Notes: a model not told the origin generated them from the letters alone. A DNA stretch of 64,000 bases from an uncultured Prevotellaceae bacterium (GCA_900319525.1 ONOU01000001.1:248001-312000), one strand, 5' to 3'. Shown: positions 32,381-41,666, counted from the stretch's first letter. Numbers and translations: made by a program.

Positions 32381-32977
32381 ATGAGTGATTTTTACAAGAC
32401 AGTGAAGGGTGTGTCCCAGGGCATCTACCGCGAGAAGATGTCCCGTTTCCTGGCGTTTGCCGAGCCCGTCTCGAGCGCCGAGGAAGCCCGAGCCGTGATC
32501 AAGCGCTATGCCAACGAGTACCATGACGCGCGCCACTGCTGCTGGGCCTACATGATTGGGACCGAGCGCAACGAGTACCTGAGCAGCGACAACGGCGAGC
32601 CCAGCGGCACGGCAGGCAAGCCGATTCTGGGACAGATCAACTCATTTGAGCTGACCAATGTGGTGATTGTGGTGATACGCTACTTTGGGGGCATCAAGCT
32701 GGGGACGTCGGGACTGATTGTAGCCTATCGCGAGGCCGCCAGGCTGGCCATCGAGGCGGGCGAGATTCTCGAGTGCCACGAGCAGGCGCGGCTGTCGTTC
32801 ACCTTCCCCTACCTGAGCATGAACGATGTGATGAAGGTGGTCAAGAAGGGCGACCTCAGGGTTGTGGAACAGGCCTTTGACAACGTGTGCTCGATGACCA
32901 TCGAGGCCGACGCCGACAAGGTGCCGGCCCTGCGTGAGCAGCTCTCAAACATCGACGGCACCAGCATCATATCATAA
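32381..32977 (+). CDS. YigZ/IMPACT family protein
   Basis: A 198-residue cytosolic protein of the UPF0029 (IMPACT) family, whose bacterial members are implicated in translation-related functions but poorly defined. Signature segments are ARHCCWAYMIG near residue 50, SSDNGEPSGTAGKPILGQI near 70 and VVIRYFGGIKLGTSGLIVAY near 97. The C-terminal ~70 residues match the small ferredoxin-like domain of YigZ. It has its own consensus promoter with a near-leaderless start. It is convergent with the SUMF1-like gene, with an inverted repeat between them. Confidence 0.92.
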   Translation: MSDFYKTVKGVSQGIYREKMSRFLAFAEPVSSAEEARAVIKRYANEYHDARHCCWAYMIGTERNEYLSSDNGEPSGTAGKPILGQINSFELTNVVIVVIRYFGGIKLGTSGLIVAYREAARLAIEAGEILECHEQARLSFTFPYLSMNDVMKVVKKGDLRVVEQAFDNVCSMTIEADADKVPALREQLSNIDGTSIIS

Positions 32978-32982
32978 CAACG

Positions 32983-33033
32983 AATTTCACAAATTAAACG
33001 ACGGTCTCGCTACATCAGCTAGTCTGTGAAATT
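32983..33033. terminator. Inverted repeat between convergent genes
   Basis: AATTTCACA (32983-32991) pairs with TGTGAAATT (33025-33033), followed by TGTGCTTTT. It lies between two gene 3' ends and belongs to the same loose family of ATTACG/AATTTCAC hairpins as those at 34053-34134 and 58006-58082. Confidence 0.55.
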
Positions 33034-33054
33034 TGTGCTTTTGGCTACGCCAAG

Positions 33055-33855
33055 TTAAAGGGCAAGGCGCAACCCCAGGTCGGCGTCAGTGAACACCGGC
33101 GTGTTGCGGTTCCGCCACGATACGCGGCAGCACGAGGCAACGGTGTACCAGCCACCACCACGGAACACGCGGTAAGAGGCGGTAGCAGGACCTGTCGGAT
33201 TGGTCTTCTCTTCACTGGTATAGCTGTCGAACCAGTCTTGACACCACTCACAGACGTTACCGCTCATGTCATACAAGCCCAGCTCGTTAGGAGCCTTGGT
33301 AGCCACTGGATAGGGCTGAGGGTAGGCATTGTCACTGTACCAAGCAACATTCCAAATCGTGTCACTGCCGGCATATTTGTAACCCAAGCTCTTGTTGCCG
33401 CCACGAGCAGCGAATTCCCACTCCGCCTCGGTCAACAGACGGAAATTCTTGCCCGTCAGCTCGTTCAGGCGAGAGAGAAACGTCTGGCAGTCATTCCAGC
33501 TCACCTGCTCCACAGGACGCTGGAGATTTCCTAAAAAGCGGCTGGGATTGGCACCCATCACTTCGAGCCACAGCGCTTGCGTCACCTCAGTCTGGCCGAT
33601 AAAATAGCTCGACAGATGAACGCGGTTCACAGGGGTCTCATTGCTTTGGTTGTCCCCTGCCTGCTCATCGGAAGCACCCATCCAGAAGGTGCCTCCCTTG
33701 ACATATACCATATTGAATTGTACCGAGTTCACGTTATAGGTGAACACTTCGCCATCGACGGTCTCATCGACGGGTTCATCATTGCTACACGAGGTGAAGC
33801 CCATGGTCAAGCAAATGGCAATCATGGCAATCAATAAAGGTTTAATCTTCATCAT
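33055..33855 (-). CDS. SUMF1/formylglycine-generating-enzyme-like lipoprotein
   Basis: A 266-residue lipoprotein (lipobox MGFTSCSND, lipidated Cys near residue 23) carrying an FGE-sulfatase-type domain. Family segments are MVYVKGGTFWMGASDEQ, GQTEVTQALWLEVMG, FRLLTEAEWEFAARGG, ELGLYDMSGNVCEWCQDWF and RVFRGGGWY. In true formylglycine-generating enzymes two Cys residues five apart precede the final NTP. Here the matching stretch is ASCCRVSWRNRNTP, with the cysteines at other positions, so I infer it is not a sulfatase activator. Similar proteins often act as binding modules on the surface. No sulfatase gene is adjacent. A TAATTTTG box 155 bases upstream (34010-34017, minus strand) could be its promoter. 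Confidence 0.85.
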   Translation of the reverse strand: MMKIKPLLIAMIAICLTMGFTSCSNDEPVDETVDGEVFTYNVNSVQFNMVYVKGGTFWMGASDEQAGDNQSNETPVNRVHLSSYFIGQTEVTQALWLEVMGANPSRFLGNLQRPVEQVSWNDCQTFLSRLNELTGKNFRLLTEAEWEFAARGGNKSLGYKYAGSDTIWNVAWYSDNAYPQPYPVATKAPNELGLYDMSGNVCEWCQDWFDSYTSEEKTNPTGPATASYRVFRGGGWYTVASCCRVSWRNRNTPVFTDADLGLRLAL

Positions 33856-34052
33856 TGTTTTGTTGTTTGGGTTTAAAGTTAGACTTATACTTATTTGAAA
33901 GATTATTTCCTTGTTTGAAGCGGACGGTTAGCGACACGTATGCGGTGCGGCTAGGGGTCGTCGTAACCAGATGCAGCCCGTGCGGGCAGGCTCCGGCATA
34001 AAGACACCACAAAATTAAAAATAATCCGATGAAAAAGAATAGGTCAACTATA

Positions 34053-34134
34053 AAAACTACAAATTACTCGAATTAAACTCTAATTTTGGTTTCCGCAGCA
34101 GAGCCTTCGTTTAATTCGCGTAATTCGTAGTTTT
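34053..34134 (-). terminator. Long hairpin terminator after the acyl-ACP thioesterase
   Basis: Arms of 26 bases (34053-34078 and 34109-34134) match at 24 positions. Their core words are AATTAC, CGAATTAAAC and their complements, and the loop is about 30 bases. It follows the minus-strand operon. Confidence 0.65.
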
Positions 34135-34137
34135 GTT

Positions 34138-34881
34138 TCAACGTTCCTTCCAGTGGAAACGCGCGCGGACGTGGTCGGTTCCGTCGGCGGTGATGGACAT
34201 GCGCGAGTCCATCGGGTCGGTGTCGTCGATAACGATCTGGCAGGTCTCGCCGTAGCGGGTCTCCTTGATGAACGAGATTTCCATGCGGTGGATGAGGTAA
34301 TTGTCATAGCAATCCATGTCGAACAGGTTCATCAGGTGCGAGAGGTAACGCACCGTGTTGACGTGGCGGTTGAAGTCGCAGTCCATGTAGCCGAAGGTGT
34401 AGTCCACGGCATGGCCCTGCTCGATGGGGCGCAGGCGGCTCATCGGCTCGATGGGGCACGGCAGGCTGGACACGTTCTGGCGAATGTACTCGAGCTGGGA
34501 AATGTCCACGCTGGTTCGGGACGACAGGTCGATGACCATCCAGATCGTGCGCACATATCCCAGGGTGTTGCCCCGGGCATCGTCCAGGCGCATGTTGCGC
34601 TGCGAGAAATGACGGTTGTAATCCTCGATCCAGGTGGTGAGGCGGTAATTCTCGTTGACGCGGGGATAGGCCGTGAGCTCGATCGTCACGCGTGAGAGCA
34701 CCCACACGTGGTTATCCTGGATGAGGCGGGCATAGCCCACGCCCCACGAGTTGGCATGCAGGGTGGCGACCTCGATGACGCGTGTCATCAACAACGTCAA
34801 CGGCATCTCGCCCTGGGGATTGCACTCGCCAGCGGCGAGGTAATAGTCCTTATAAAATACCTTGTTGTTACTAGAGCACAT
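34138..34881 (-). CDS. Acyl-ACP thioesterase
   Basis: Releases free fatty acids from acyl carrier protein. The 247-residue protein has the double hot-dog layout of the FatA/FatB-like family. The N-terminal hot-dog carries VIEVATLHANSWGVGYARL and WVLSRVTIELTAYPRVNE. The C-terminal one carries VDYTFGYMDCDFNRHVNTVR, in which the Asp, Asn and His (DxNxHVN-like) are the catalytic candidates. It is last in the operon ybaK-aroC-thioesterase, and its start overlaps the end of aroC by 11 bases, so coupling is likely. The pathway link to aroC is not obvious. Confidence 0.9.
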   Translation of the reverse strand: MCSSNNKVFYKDYYLAAGECNPQGEMPLTLLMTRVIEVATLHANSWGVGYARLIQDNHVWVLSRVTIELTAYPRVNENYRLTTWIEDYNRHFSQRNMRLDDARGNTLGYVRTIWMVIDLSSRTSVDISQLEYIRQNVSSLPCPIEPMSRLRPIEQGHAVDYTFGYMDCDFNRHVNTVRYLSHLMNLFDMDCYDNYLIHRMEISFIKETRYGETCQIVIDDTDPMDSRMSITADGTDHVRARFHWKER

Positions 34882-35854
34882 TGGTTTTCTTTATCAAGTA
34901 GTTGTCTAAAATCACTAGAGCGGCCATCGCCTCGACCACGGGCACGGCACGCGGCACGACGCACACGTCGTGGCGGCCGCGGGGCGGCAGGGTCACGGGG
35001 TTGCCGTCACGGTCAACAGTGGGCACCTCGCGCATGAGGGTGGGCACGGGCTTGAAGGCAACACGCATGACGATGTCCTCGCCGTTGCTGATGCCGCCCT
35101 GGATGCCTCCCGAGTGGTTGGTCGCGGTGCCGATCGAGCCATCGTCACGTTTCTCGAACGTGTCCATCACCTCGCTGCCACGCTTGGCGGCCATCTCAAA
35201 GCCGTCACCGTACTCAAAGCCGTGTACCGAGGGGATGCTCATCATCGCCGCTGCCAGCCGGGCATGCAGCTTGCCATAGACCGGCTCGCCCAGTCCAGCA
35301 GGAGCCCCATGGACCACGCACTCGATGATGCCGCCCAGGGTGTCGCCGTCGGCCATCACCCGCTGTAATGTCGCGGCATCAGCGGCCCTGGCGACAGCCT
35401 CGATAGTGATACCAAGCCGGCCCAGCACCTGCATGGCGATTCCGCCAGCCACGACCCTCGCCACCGTCTCGCGCGCCGAGGCTCGTCCGCCGCCACGCGG
35501 GTCACGGATGCCATACTTCACTTGCCAGGTATAGTCGGCGTGGTTGGGACGAAAACATCGTGCCAGCGGCTCATAGTCCTCGCTGCGTGCATCGGTATTA
35601 CGCACGATGAAGCCGATGGGGGTGCCCAGGGTCTTGCCTTGCCAGATGCCCGAGAGCACCTCTACCCTATCCTGCTCGCCGCGGGAGCTGGCGCCCACCG
35701 TCTGTCCCGGGCGGCGGCGGTCCACAAACCGCTGCAATGCATCCAGGTCGATGTCCACACCAGCGGGCACGCCGTCGAGCACGCCGCCCATTGCCGGCCC
35801 GTGCGACTCACCAAAGGTGCTCAATGTCAATATCTTGCCTATCGTGTTCATCAC
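34871..35854 (-). CDS. aroC: Chorismate synthase
   Basis: Last step of the shikimate pathway: 5-enolpyruvylshikimate 3-phosphate to chorismate, using reduced FMN. Signatures are TFGESHGPAMGGVLDGVPAG at the N-terminus, RRRPGQ, SGIWQGKTLGTPIGFIVRN, RPNHADYTWQVKYGIRDPRG and GGRASARETVARV. The C-terminal HDVCVVPRAVPVVEAM is also conserved. At 327 residues it is somewhat shorter than the usual ~350-360, mainly by a shorter C-terminus, but no core motif is missing. It shares a four-base ATGA overlap with ybaK upstream. Confidence 0.96.
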   Translation of the reverse strand: MMNTIGKILTLSTFGESHGPAMGGVLDGVPAGVDIDLDALQRFVDRRRPGQTVGASSRGEQDRVEVLSGIWQGKTLGTPIGFIVRNTDARSEDYEPLARCFRPNHADYTWQVKYGIRDPRGGGRASARETVARVVAGGIAMQVLGRLGITIEAVARAADAATLQRVMADGDTLGGIIECVVHGAPAGLGEPVYGKLHARLAAAMMSIPSVHGFEYGDGFEMAAKRGSEVMDTFEKRDDGSIGTATNHSGGIQGGISNGEDIVMRVAFKPVPTLMREVPTVDRDGNPVTLPPRGRHDVCVVPRAVPVVEAMAALVILDNYLIKKTNVL

Positions 35855-36339
35855 ATTTTCTCGGCTATCAGGTCAACGGCCTGGGCTCCGACGAACTCGA
35901 CCAGCGCCTGGGGATTGATTTTGAACTGTAATCCACGCACACCTGCACTGACGTAGATGTAGTCATAGAGGATGCACGTCTCGTCGATGAATGTGGGGAA
36001 AGGCTTCTTCATGCCCACGGGCGAGCAGCCGCCACGGATGTAGCCTGTGGTGGGCAGCAGCTCCTTCATGGGAATGAGGTCCACCTTCTTGTTGCCCGAC
36101 ACCTTGGCGGCCTTCTTCAGGTCCACCTCCTCGGCCCCGGGGATGACACACACCAGATGGCCCGTCTTGTCGCCCTGGAGCACGAGGGTCTTGAACACCT
36201 GCTCGATGTTCTCGCCCAGCTGGTCGGCGATGTGCTGGGCTCCCAGGTCGGTCTCATCGACCTCATAGGGGATGAGTTCATACGCTATTGCGGCGGCATC
36301 AAGGAGCCTGGCAGCATTGGTCTTGGCGATTTTTTTCAT
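35851..36339 (-). CDS. ybaK: Cys-tRNA(Pro) deacylase, YbaK/EbsC type
   Basis: Removes Cys wrongly attached to tRNA-Pro. The 162-residue length is typical. Diagnostic parts are QVFKTLVLQGDKTGHLVCVI (with the conserved Lys), VDLKKAAKVSGNKKVDLIPM and YIRGGCSPVGMKKPFPTFID. The ProS in this window is the short type without an editing domain, so trans-editing by this protein is a sensible pairing. It is first in the ybaK-aroC-thioesterase operon, with a TAACTTTG box about 25 bases upstream of its start. Confidence 0.94.
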   Translation of the reverse strand: MKKIAKTNAARLLDAAAIAYELIPYEVDETDLGAQHIADQLGENIEQVFKTLVLQGDKTGHLVCVIPGAEEVDLKKAAKVSGNKKVDLIPMKELLPTTGYIRGGCSPVGMKKPFPTFIDETCILYDYIYVSAGVRGLQFKINPQALVEFVGAQAVDLIAEKM

Positions 36340-36361
36340 CGTTTTATGAATTAGTATGGCG

Positions 36362-36378
36362 CAAAGTTACTAAATTTG
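36362..36378. promoter_or_regulatory. Back-to-back -7 boxes of divergent genes
   Basis: CAAAGTTA (36362-36369) is TAACTTTG for ybaK on the minus strand. TAAATTTG (36371-36378) is the -7 box of the thioredoxin-like gene on the plus strand. One base separates them, so the two polymerases would compete for the same DNA. Confidence 0.5.
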
Positions 36379-36426
36379 CACGATTATTATTTGACATTGA
36401 ACAAAATTTAAACAAATCATAACAGA

Positions 36427-37626
36427 ATGAAAAAACTCATTATTGCTGTAATGGTCGCCATCGCAGGATGGTTCACCGCCCAGGCACAATCGGTGCCTGC
36501 TCCCGAGAAATATGCCCAACTGCTTGAACAGATCGCCAAGCTCGACCAGACCCGTGCCGAGTTCCTGATGGACGCCACAATGGAAACGCTGTCCAAGAAT
36601 CCCAAGGGTTACCGCCAGATGATGGAGCTGGCCGAGCGCCGATTCAGCGATGCGGCCGACTCGCTCCACAACGAGGGTCTGTACATGGTGGTGCTGAAAC
36701 ACGCGACCGAGAAATTTGTCCTCAGCGGTGCCGAGAAGGAGAAACAACGCCTGCTGCTCGAGGGTGCCAAGAAGAACATGATCGGGAGCGAGGCTGCCGA
36801 CTTTGACTACATCACTCCCAATGACAAGACCGCCCATAGCCTCAAGGAGCTCAAGGCCGACTATATCCTCATCTATTTCAACAATCCCGACTGTGAGTCC
36901 TGCGAGAGGGTGAAGGAGCGCCTCGCCTCCAATGAGTTCATCAACGGCATGGTCAATGACGGCAAGCTCATCGTGCTGGGCGTTTATCCCTATGACGACC
37001 AGAAGTTGTGGAAAAAGGCCAAATACCCCAAGATGATGATCAACGGCTGGAACCAGAGCCGCAACATCGAGTATGGCGAACTCTATGACCTGCCCACCCT
37101 GCCCTGCTTCTACCTGCTGGACAAGGATTACACCGTGCTGGTAAAGAACGAGGGCAGCCTGAACAAGGTGGAAGCGAAGCTCAAGGAACTGACCACGCCA
37201 CAGCCACAGGTGGGTCCCGCACCCGGTCCCGCACCTGAACCCACAGCCGAAAAAGCGGTCAAGAAAGCCCCTCCCAAGTTCAAGATCACCCCTGCCCCTG
37301 CCGATGACCCCAACACGGCCCGCAGCGAGCAGATCATGACCTACCTGCTCGAGAACAAGAGCCAGGAACTGTATGAGAGCCTGAGTGATGAAGCCAAGGG
37401 TAAAGCCCAGCCCACCACATTTGACAACGCCCTCAGCCAGATCGAGAGCAAGACAGGCAAGTACCTGAGCCATGAGTCGTGGGAAATCCAGGAGGTTCCC
37501 AACAACCACATCTACATGTCGGTTGTCAACTTTGAGAAAGCGCAGCTCGCGCTGACCCTCATCTACGACAAGGATGGCAAGGTGCAGGGCATCAACATGG
37601 TCCCGGCACAAGCTATCAGGAGGTAA
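36427..37626 (+). CDS. Exported DUF5106/thioredoxin-like protein with DUF3887-like tail
   Basis: A 399-residue secreted protein (signal peptide MKKLIIAVMVAIAGWFTAQA). Residues ~25-120 are helical (DUF5106-like). Residues ~120-255 form a thioredoxin-like domain with a CxxC pair in YFNNPDCESCERV (Cys ~156 and ~159) and the cis-Pro region DLPTLPCFYLLD. A Pro/Lys-rich linker (~257-290) joins a C-terminal domain resembling DUF3887. The CxxC suggests a periplasmic thiol-disulfide role, but the CESC dipeptide is not that of a classical thioredoxin. It is transcribed alone and is convergent with the TPR gene, 25 bases apart. Confidence 0.8.
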   Translation: MKKLIIAVMVAIAGWFTAQAQSVPAPEKYAQLLEQIAKLDQTRAEFLMDATMETLSKNPKGYRQMMELAERRFSDAADSLHNEGLYMVVLKHATEKFVLSGAEKEKQRLLLEGAKKNMIGSEAADFDYITPNDKTAHSLKELKADYILIYFNNPDCESCERVKERLASNEFINGMVNDGKLIVLGVYPYDDQKLWKKAKYPKMMINGWNQSRNIEYGELYDLPTLPCFYLLDKDYTVLVKNEGSLNKVEAKLKELTTPQPQVGPAPGPAPEPTAEKAVKKAPPKFKITPAPADDPNTARSEQIMTYLLENKSQELYESLSDEAKGKAQPTTFDNALSQIESKTGKYLSHESWEIQEVPNNHIYMSVVNFEKAQLALTLIYDKDGKVQGINMVPAQAIRR

Positions 37627-37651
37627 TAATCACCCCGCGTCCCGCTTGACA

Positions 37652-39736
37652 TCAGCGGGTCATACGCTTCAAGATACTGTAACTGGGCAGGACACCGAGC
37701 TCCCCGGCTTTACTCAAGTCGGCAACGCCCAGTTCTTTGTTGCCCATGCGCAGGTACATCAAGCCGCGGTTGTAGTAGGCCTCGGCCAGGTCGGGCTTGA
37801 GCTGGATGGCATTGGAATAGCTGCTGATGGCGCTCGTGTAATCGCCCTGCAGCATATAGATGTTGCCCTTGTTGTAATGAGCATAGACATTTTTGGGAGC
37901 CAGCTTGATGACCTGATCCAGATCGGCCATCACCTGATCGAGCGTGGTCACGTCCTGACGCTGGCGCAACATGGCTTGTGACCTGGCGTCAGGAGCGCCG
38001 TCGAGCAAGTCGTTGCGACCCTCATCACGGGCCTGCGCCATCTGGTACTGCATGTAATGGGCATCGGCCCGCAGCAGGTAGGCCAGTATGAATTCCGGAT
38101 TCAAGGCCAGGGCCGCATCGGCATCGAGGAGGGCGGCATCGGGGTTCTTGACCATCAGGTAGTCCATTCCACGGGCAAAATAGTCAATGCTACGGCGCTT
38201 GGAACCCGCCAGCAGTGAGTTGTAGTACTCAATGTCGGCAAAGTGGCGCTGTATGTCTGCTTCACCGAGTTGGGATTCGCCCGCAACAAGCGTGAGCGTG
38301 CCCGGGAGCAGCCTCAACTCGTTGATGTCATCAATCTCACGAATGAAGTGGGTGCCGCCAGTGAGGTTGTTGTCACGGGTATAGTAAGAGAGGCTGAAAA
38401 TGGGCATCGGCTCGACCTCAATGTTGTCGTTCTGCACATGTCCACGCTGGCGGTTGGCATACTCGGGCTTGACGGGATCGCTCTCGTTGACGGTGAGCAA
38501 CGTGTTGAAGCGGTTGATGATCTCCTCGGCGGTCTCGGGCTCATCGTTGGGACCATTCAGGGCACGCTGCTCGGCCTTCTTGATGGCCGCGGTGGCCTCG
38601 ATCTCGGCTGGGTTGAAGTTGGAGACATGCGTTTTGTTACGGCGAAAGATCGCCATCGCGCGCTCCATGTCGGCCTCACTGCCCTTGTTGTCACCCATCA
38701 GGCGCTTGGCCTCGCCTCGCGCCATATATCCGGCCTCAAAGTTCGGGTACTTCTTCAGGATGGCCGTGAAATCGCTCACGGCATGACGATACTGACCGGT
38801 GCGCAAGTGCAGCAGGGCTCGGTTATAGAGGGCCATGAAGTTGGCGGGGTTGTTCTTGAGGACAAAATCAAAGTCGCTGATGGCTTTGTTGTTGTCACCC
38901 ACCTCGGCCCGCAGCAGGCCACGGTTGAAGTGGGCCTCCTGGCTGGCAGGATCCAGGCTGATGGCGTAATCGTAGTCGGCCATGGCTCCGAAGTAGTCAT
39001 CGACATTATACTTCATGTAAGCGCGGTTGATGAAGTAACCCGCATAGCGCGGCTCGAGCAGGATGGCACTGTCCATGTCGGCTAGGGCGTGCTCAAAATC
39101 ATGACTCGTGCGCGAAACGATCTCGGCTCGCATGACATAGGCGCTGGCGTTTTTCTTGCTCAACGCGATACCCCGATTCAGGTTGTCGAGCGCGGCAGTG
39201 GTGTCCTTGCGTGCCAAGTTCATCTGGGCCAGACCGATGTAGGCCCGGTCGTTGCGGTGGTCAAGCGCGAGAAGCCTGTCGAAAGACCGCTGGGCCTCAT
39301 CATAGTTCTTCAAGGCACTCTGGCACACGGCACGGTTGAGCAACAGGTTCTTGTCCTCGGGCATGAGCTTGAGGCCAGCGTCATAGTCCTCGACAGCCCC
39401 CTTGAAGTCGCCAAGGTTTTGCCGCGAGACCCCACGCACCTGATAGGCATCGACAATGAAGGGGTTGCGCTCTATGGCCATTCCCGCGTCCTGCTCGGCC
39501 CCACGGTAGTCCTCCAGGCTCACCTTGGCCACCGAGCGGTAAAAGTAGGGTTCTGCCAGAAAGGGTTTTGCCTTAATCGCTTGGTTAAAATACTGTATAG
39601 CAAGGATGTAGTCCTCAAAGTACAAGGCATTGCGCCCGATATTCACCACCTGCTCGGTGTTGATTTGAGCCTGAGCGCTACCTGCCGTTGCAAGCAATAG
39701 TACAACAATATTATATATAATTACAATTTTCTTCAT
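37652..39736 (-). CDS. Secreted TPR-repeat protein
   Basis: A 694-residue exported protein (signal peptide MKKIVIIYNIVVLLLATAGSAQA). Residues ~28-370 hold about ten canonical 34-residue TPRs, for example AEPYFYRSVAKVSLEDYRGA, KNLLLNRAVCQSALKNYDEA and AHFNRGLLRAEVGDNNKAIS. A non-repeat region of ~130 residues follows (NPAEIEATAAIKKAEQRA through FSLSYYTRDNNLTGG). Further TPRs at ~510-680 include VYAHYNKGNIYMLQGDYTSA. It is probably a scaffold for a periplasmic or outer-membrane complex. It is monocistronic, with a TATTTTTG box 20 bases upstream. The two TPR blocks around a unique middle domain are its main feature. Confidence 0.86.
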   Translation of the reverse strand: MKKIVIIYNIVVLLLATAGSAQAQINTEQVVNIGRNALYFEDYILAIQYFNQAIKAKPFLAEPYFYRSVAKVSLEDYRGAEQDAGMAIERNPFIVDAYQVRGVSRQNLGDFKGAVEDYDAGLKLMPEDKNLLLNRAVCQSALKNYDEAQRSFDRLLALDHRNDRAYIGLAQMNLARKDTTAALDNLNRGIALSKKNASAYVMRAEIVSRTSHDFEHALADMDSAILLEPRYAGYFINRAYMKYNVDDYFGAMADYDYAISLDPASQEAHFNRGLLRAEVGDNNKAISDFDFVLKNNPANFMALYNRALLHLRTGQYRHAVSDFTAILKKYPNFEAGYMARGEAKRLMGDNKGSEADMERAMAIFRRNKTHVSNFNPAEIEATAAIKKAEQRALNGPNDEPETAEEIINRFNTLLTVNESDPVKPEYANRQRGHVQNDNIEVEPMPIFSLSYYTRDNNLTGGTHFIREIDDINELRLLPGTLTLVAGESQLGEADIQRHFADIEYYNSLLAGSKRRSIDYFARGMDYLMVKNPDAALLDADAALALNPEFILAYLLRADAHYMQYQMAQARDEGRNDLLDGAPDARSQAMLRQRQDVTTLDQVMADLDQVIKLAPKNVYAHYNKGNIYMLQGDYTSAISSYSNAIQLKPDLAEAYYNRGLMYLRMGNKELGVADLSKAGELGVLPSYSILKRMTR

Positions 39737-39811
39737 TTGATATTATTCATAACGGCAAAAATAGAAGAAAACAAAAAGAAAAGGCTAACAATTAAATAAT
39801 TTTAATCCAAA

Positions 39812-41605
39812 TTAAGGATTATCCACTATAGCTGCGGCTATATCATCGACAGTTATCATCGCCAATTTTTCTTTATCGGTAAAGGGCATTGCGGTCAACC
39901 GCACAGCCTGGGCCTCGATGGTCTTTTCGAACAGATTGCGCACATAGCGTGCGTTGCCAAAGTCCTTTTTCGTAGCCGAAACACACTTCTCAAGATGACG
40001 GAGCAATTCCTGCTCAGCATCAGGCTCTATCCTATAATCATACTTAGCCAGGAAACCCTTATAAATCTGCAACAGTTCATCGGCCGTATAGTCCTCAAAA
40101 TGGATATACCGATTGAAACGAGAACGCAGGCCCGGATTGTACTCGATGAACTGTTCCATATCCTGGGCATAACCAGCCAGGATGACCACCAGACGGTCCC
40201 TGTCATCCTCCATGCGCTTGACCAAGGTAGCGATGGCCTCCTTGCCGAAGTCCTCTTTGCCTCCTGTCACCAGCGAATAGGCTTCATCGATGAACAACAC
40301 ACCATCGAGCGCACTATCAATGATTTTGTTGGTCTTCACCGCCGTTTGTCCCACATATTCGGCCACAAGTCCCGAGCGGTCGGTCTCCACGAGATGTCCT
40401 TTCTTCAAGATACCCATGTTCTTGTAGATGCCAGCGACAATGCGTGCAACCGTCGTCTTGCCAGTACCAGGATTACCCGTGAAGATGCAGTGATAAGAGA
40501 CCGGCGGTGTTTTCATGCCTGCCTCTTCGCGCCGCTGATTGACCTCAATGAAATTCTTCATCGCCGTCACCTCGGCCTTTACCCGATTTAACCCTATCAG
40601 GTTGTTCAAGTCCTCGATGGTAGCCCCACTGGCCATGTCGGAGCGCATGGCCACTTCATCGGTCTGGCGTTCAGCCAGTACTTGCAGCCAATCTTTCCTC
40701 TCATCGTTCATTCCCGCTATGCGGGCAATCTGCTGAGCAAGGCGATAGAGCCATTTGCGCATTTCGGGCATATAGCGCTTGCTATTGGTCGCATCCAGTA
40801 ACATGGCCAACATAAAATCATCGATGGTTTCAGAGGTGATTTTGACATCATTCTGGTCACGAGAATAGGTGTACATCTCTTTAAGAGTGGACTTGATTCC
40901 CTCATTGGTCTCATCCTTACCCATCACAACAGACATGAAATAGCCATAATCTTGATATTCAACATCGTCCTCCCTACCGATGAACACAGTGAGTTCAAGC
41001 AATGCTTGTCCCAACACTGTATTGAAATCCATATCGTCACTGACATTGAGATGGTCACAGATGTACTTAATATCCTTGTATAAGTAAAGAGTCAATGAAA
41101 AATAGCAATTGTCCTGACCAAAGCCGGATGTGAGACTATCTTTGTCTCTGGCAACACTCTTAATCTGGTTGAAGAATTTCTTGTCACGGCTTATCCGTCT
41201 GAGTAAATTCGTGAGATGTTTGATGGTACCTTTCAATCTTTGGAAATCATCCTCGCTTAACAGCATTCTGCTTGCGGTAGCGTCACAGGTTGAGGAGACC
41301 ACTTGAGCATCTTTCACAAATCCCTGACATTCAACCGCTTTCGCCTTATTATCATCTACAACAGAATATTCAGGAGCCGATGGCCCGTCTGAATCACCCA
41401 TTGTGTCCTCCTTCCCTTCATGTCGGTTCAATTCATACTTATAGGCATTCACGGCAAGGGACAAGAACAACAATGCCACAATCCCGCAAATGATCCAAAG
41501 ATATGACTCAAAGCGTAGGGCACGATATGTTATTATTAACGACGCTGCACCCATGATCACACAAAACAGAGCAGCGGCAATCGCAGATTTATACTTCTTG
41601 CTCAC
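39812..41605 (-). CDS. Membrane-anchored CbbX/EccA-type AAA+ ATPase
   Basis: A 597-residue protein. Two hydrophobic segments at ~7-26 and ~32-52 anchor it. A unique, mostly helical region of ~270 residues follows. The C-terminal AAA+ module of the CbxX/CfqX (CbbX, EccA-like) group starts at LNNLIGLNRVKAEVTAMKNF. Walker A GNPGTGKT is near 374-381, the pore-loop region LVAEYVGQTAVKT follows, Walker B is GVLFIDEAYSL near 436-445, and sensor/arginine region PGLRSRFNRYIHFEDY. Members of this group remodel partner proteins (Rubisco activation, type VII secretion). Neither partner is encoded nearby, so the target is unknown. It is transcribed alone and the upstream region contains a MITE-like element. 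Confidence 0.85.
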   Translation of the reverse strand: MSKKYKSAIAAALFCVIMGAASLIITYRALRFESYLWIICGIVALLFLSLAVNAYKYELNRHEGKEDTMGDSDGPSAPEYSVVDDNKAKAVECQGFVKDAQVVSSTCDATASRMLLSEDDFQRLKGTIKHLTNLLRRISRDKKFFNQIKSVARDKDSLTSGFGQDNCYFSLTLYLYKDIKYICDHLNVSDDMDFNTVLGQALLELTVFIGREDDVEYQDYGYFMSVVMGKDETNEGIKSTLKEMYTYSRDQNDVKITSETIDDFMLAMLLDATNSKRYMPEMRKWLYRLAQQIARIAGMNDERKDWLQVLAERQTDEVAMRSDMASGATIEDLNNLIGLNRVKAEVTAMKNFIEVNQRREEAGMKTPPVSYHCIFTGNPGTGKTTVARIVAGIYKNMGILKKGHLVETDRSGLVAEYVGQTAVKTNKIIDSALDGVLFIDEAYSLVTGGKEDFGKEAIATLVKRMEDDRDRLVVILAGYAQDMEQFIEYNPGLRSRFNRYIHFEDYTADELLQIYKGFLAKYDYRIEPDAEQELLRHLEKCVSATKKDFGNARYVRNLFEKTIEAQAVRLTAMPFTDKEKLAMITVDDIAAAIVDNP

Positions 41606-41666
41606 AATCTAAAAAATCACAAAAAATACTTGTCCTGCTTAGAGGCAGTGACCTAGTGGTACAAAA

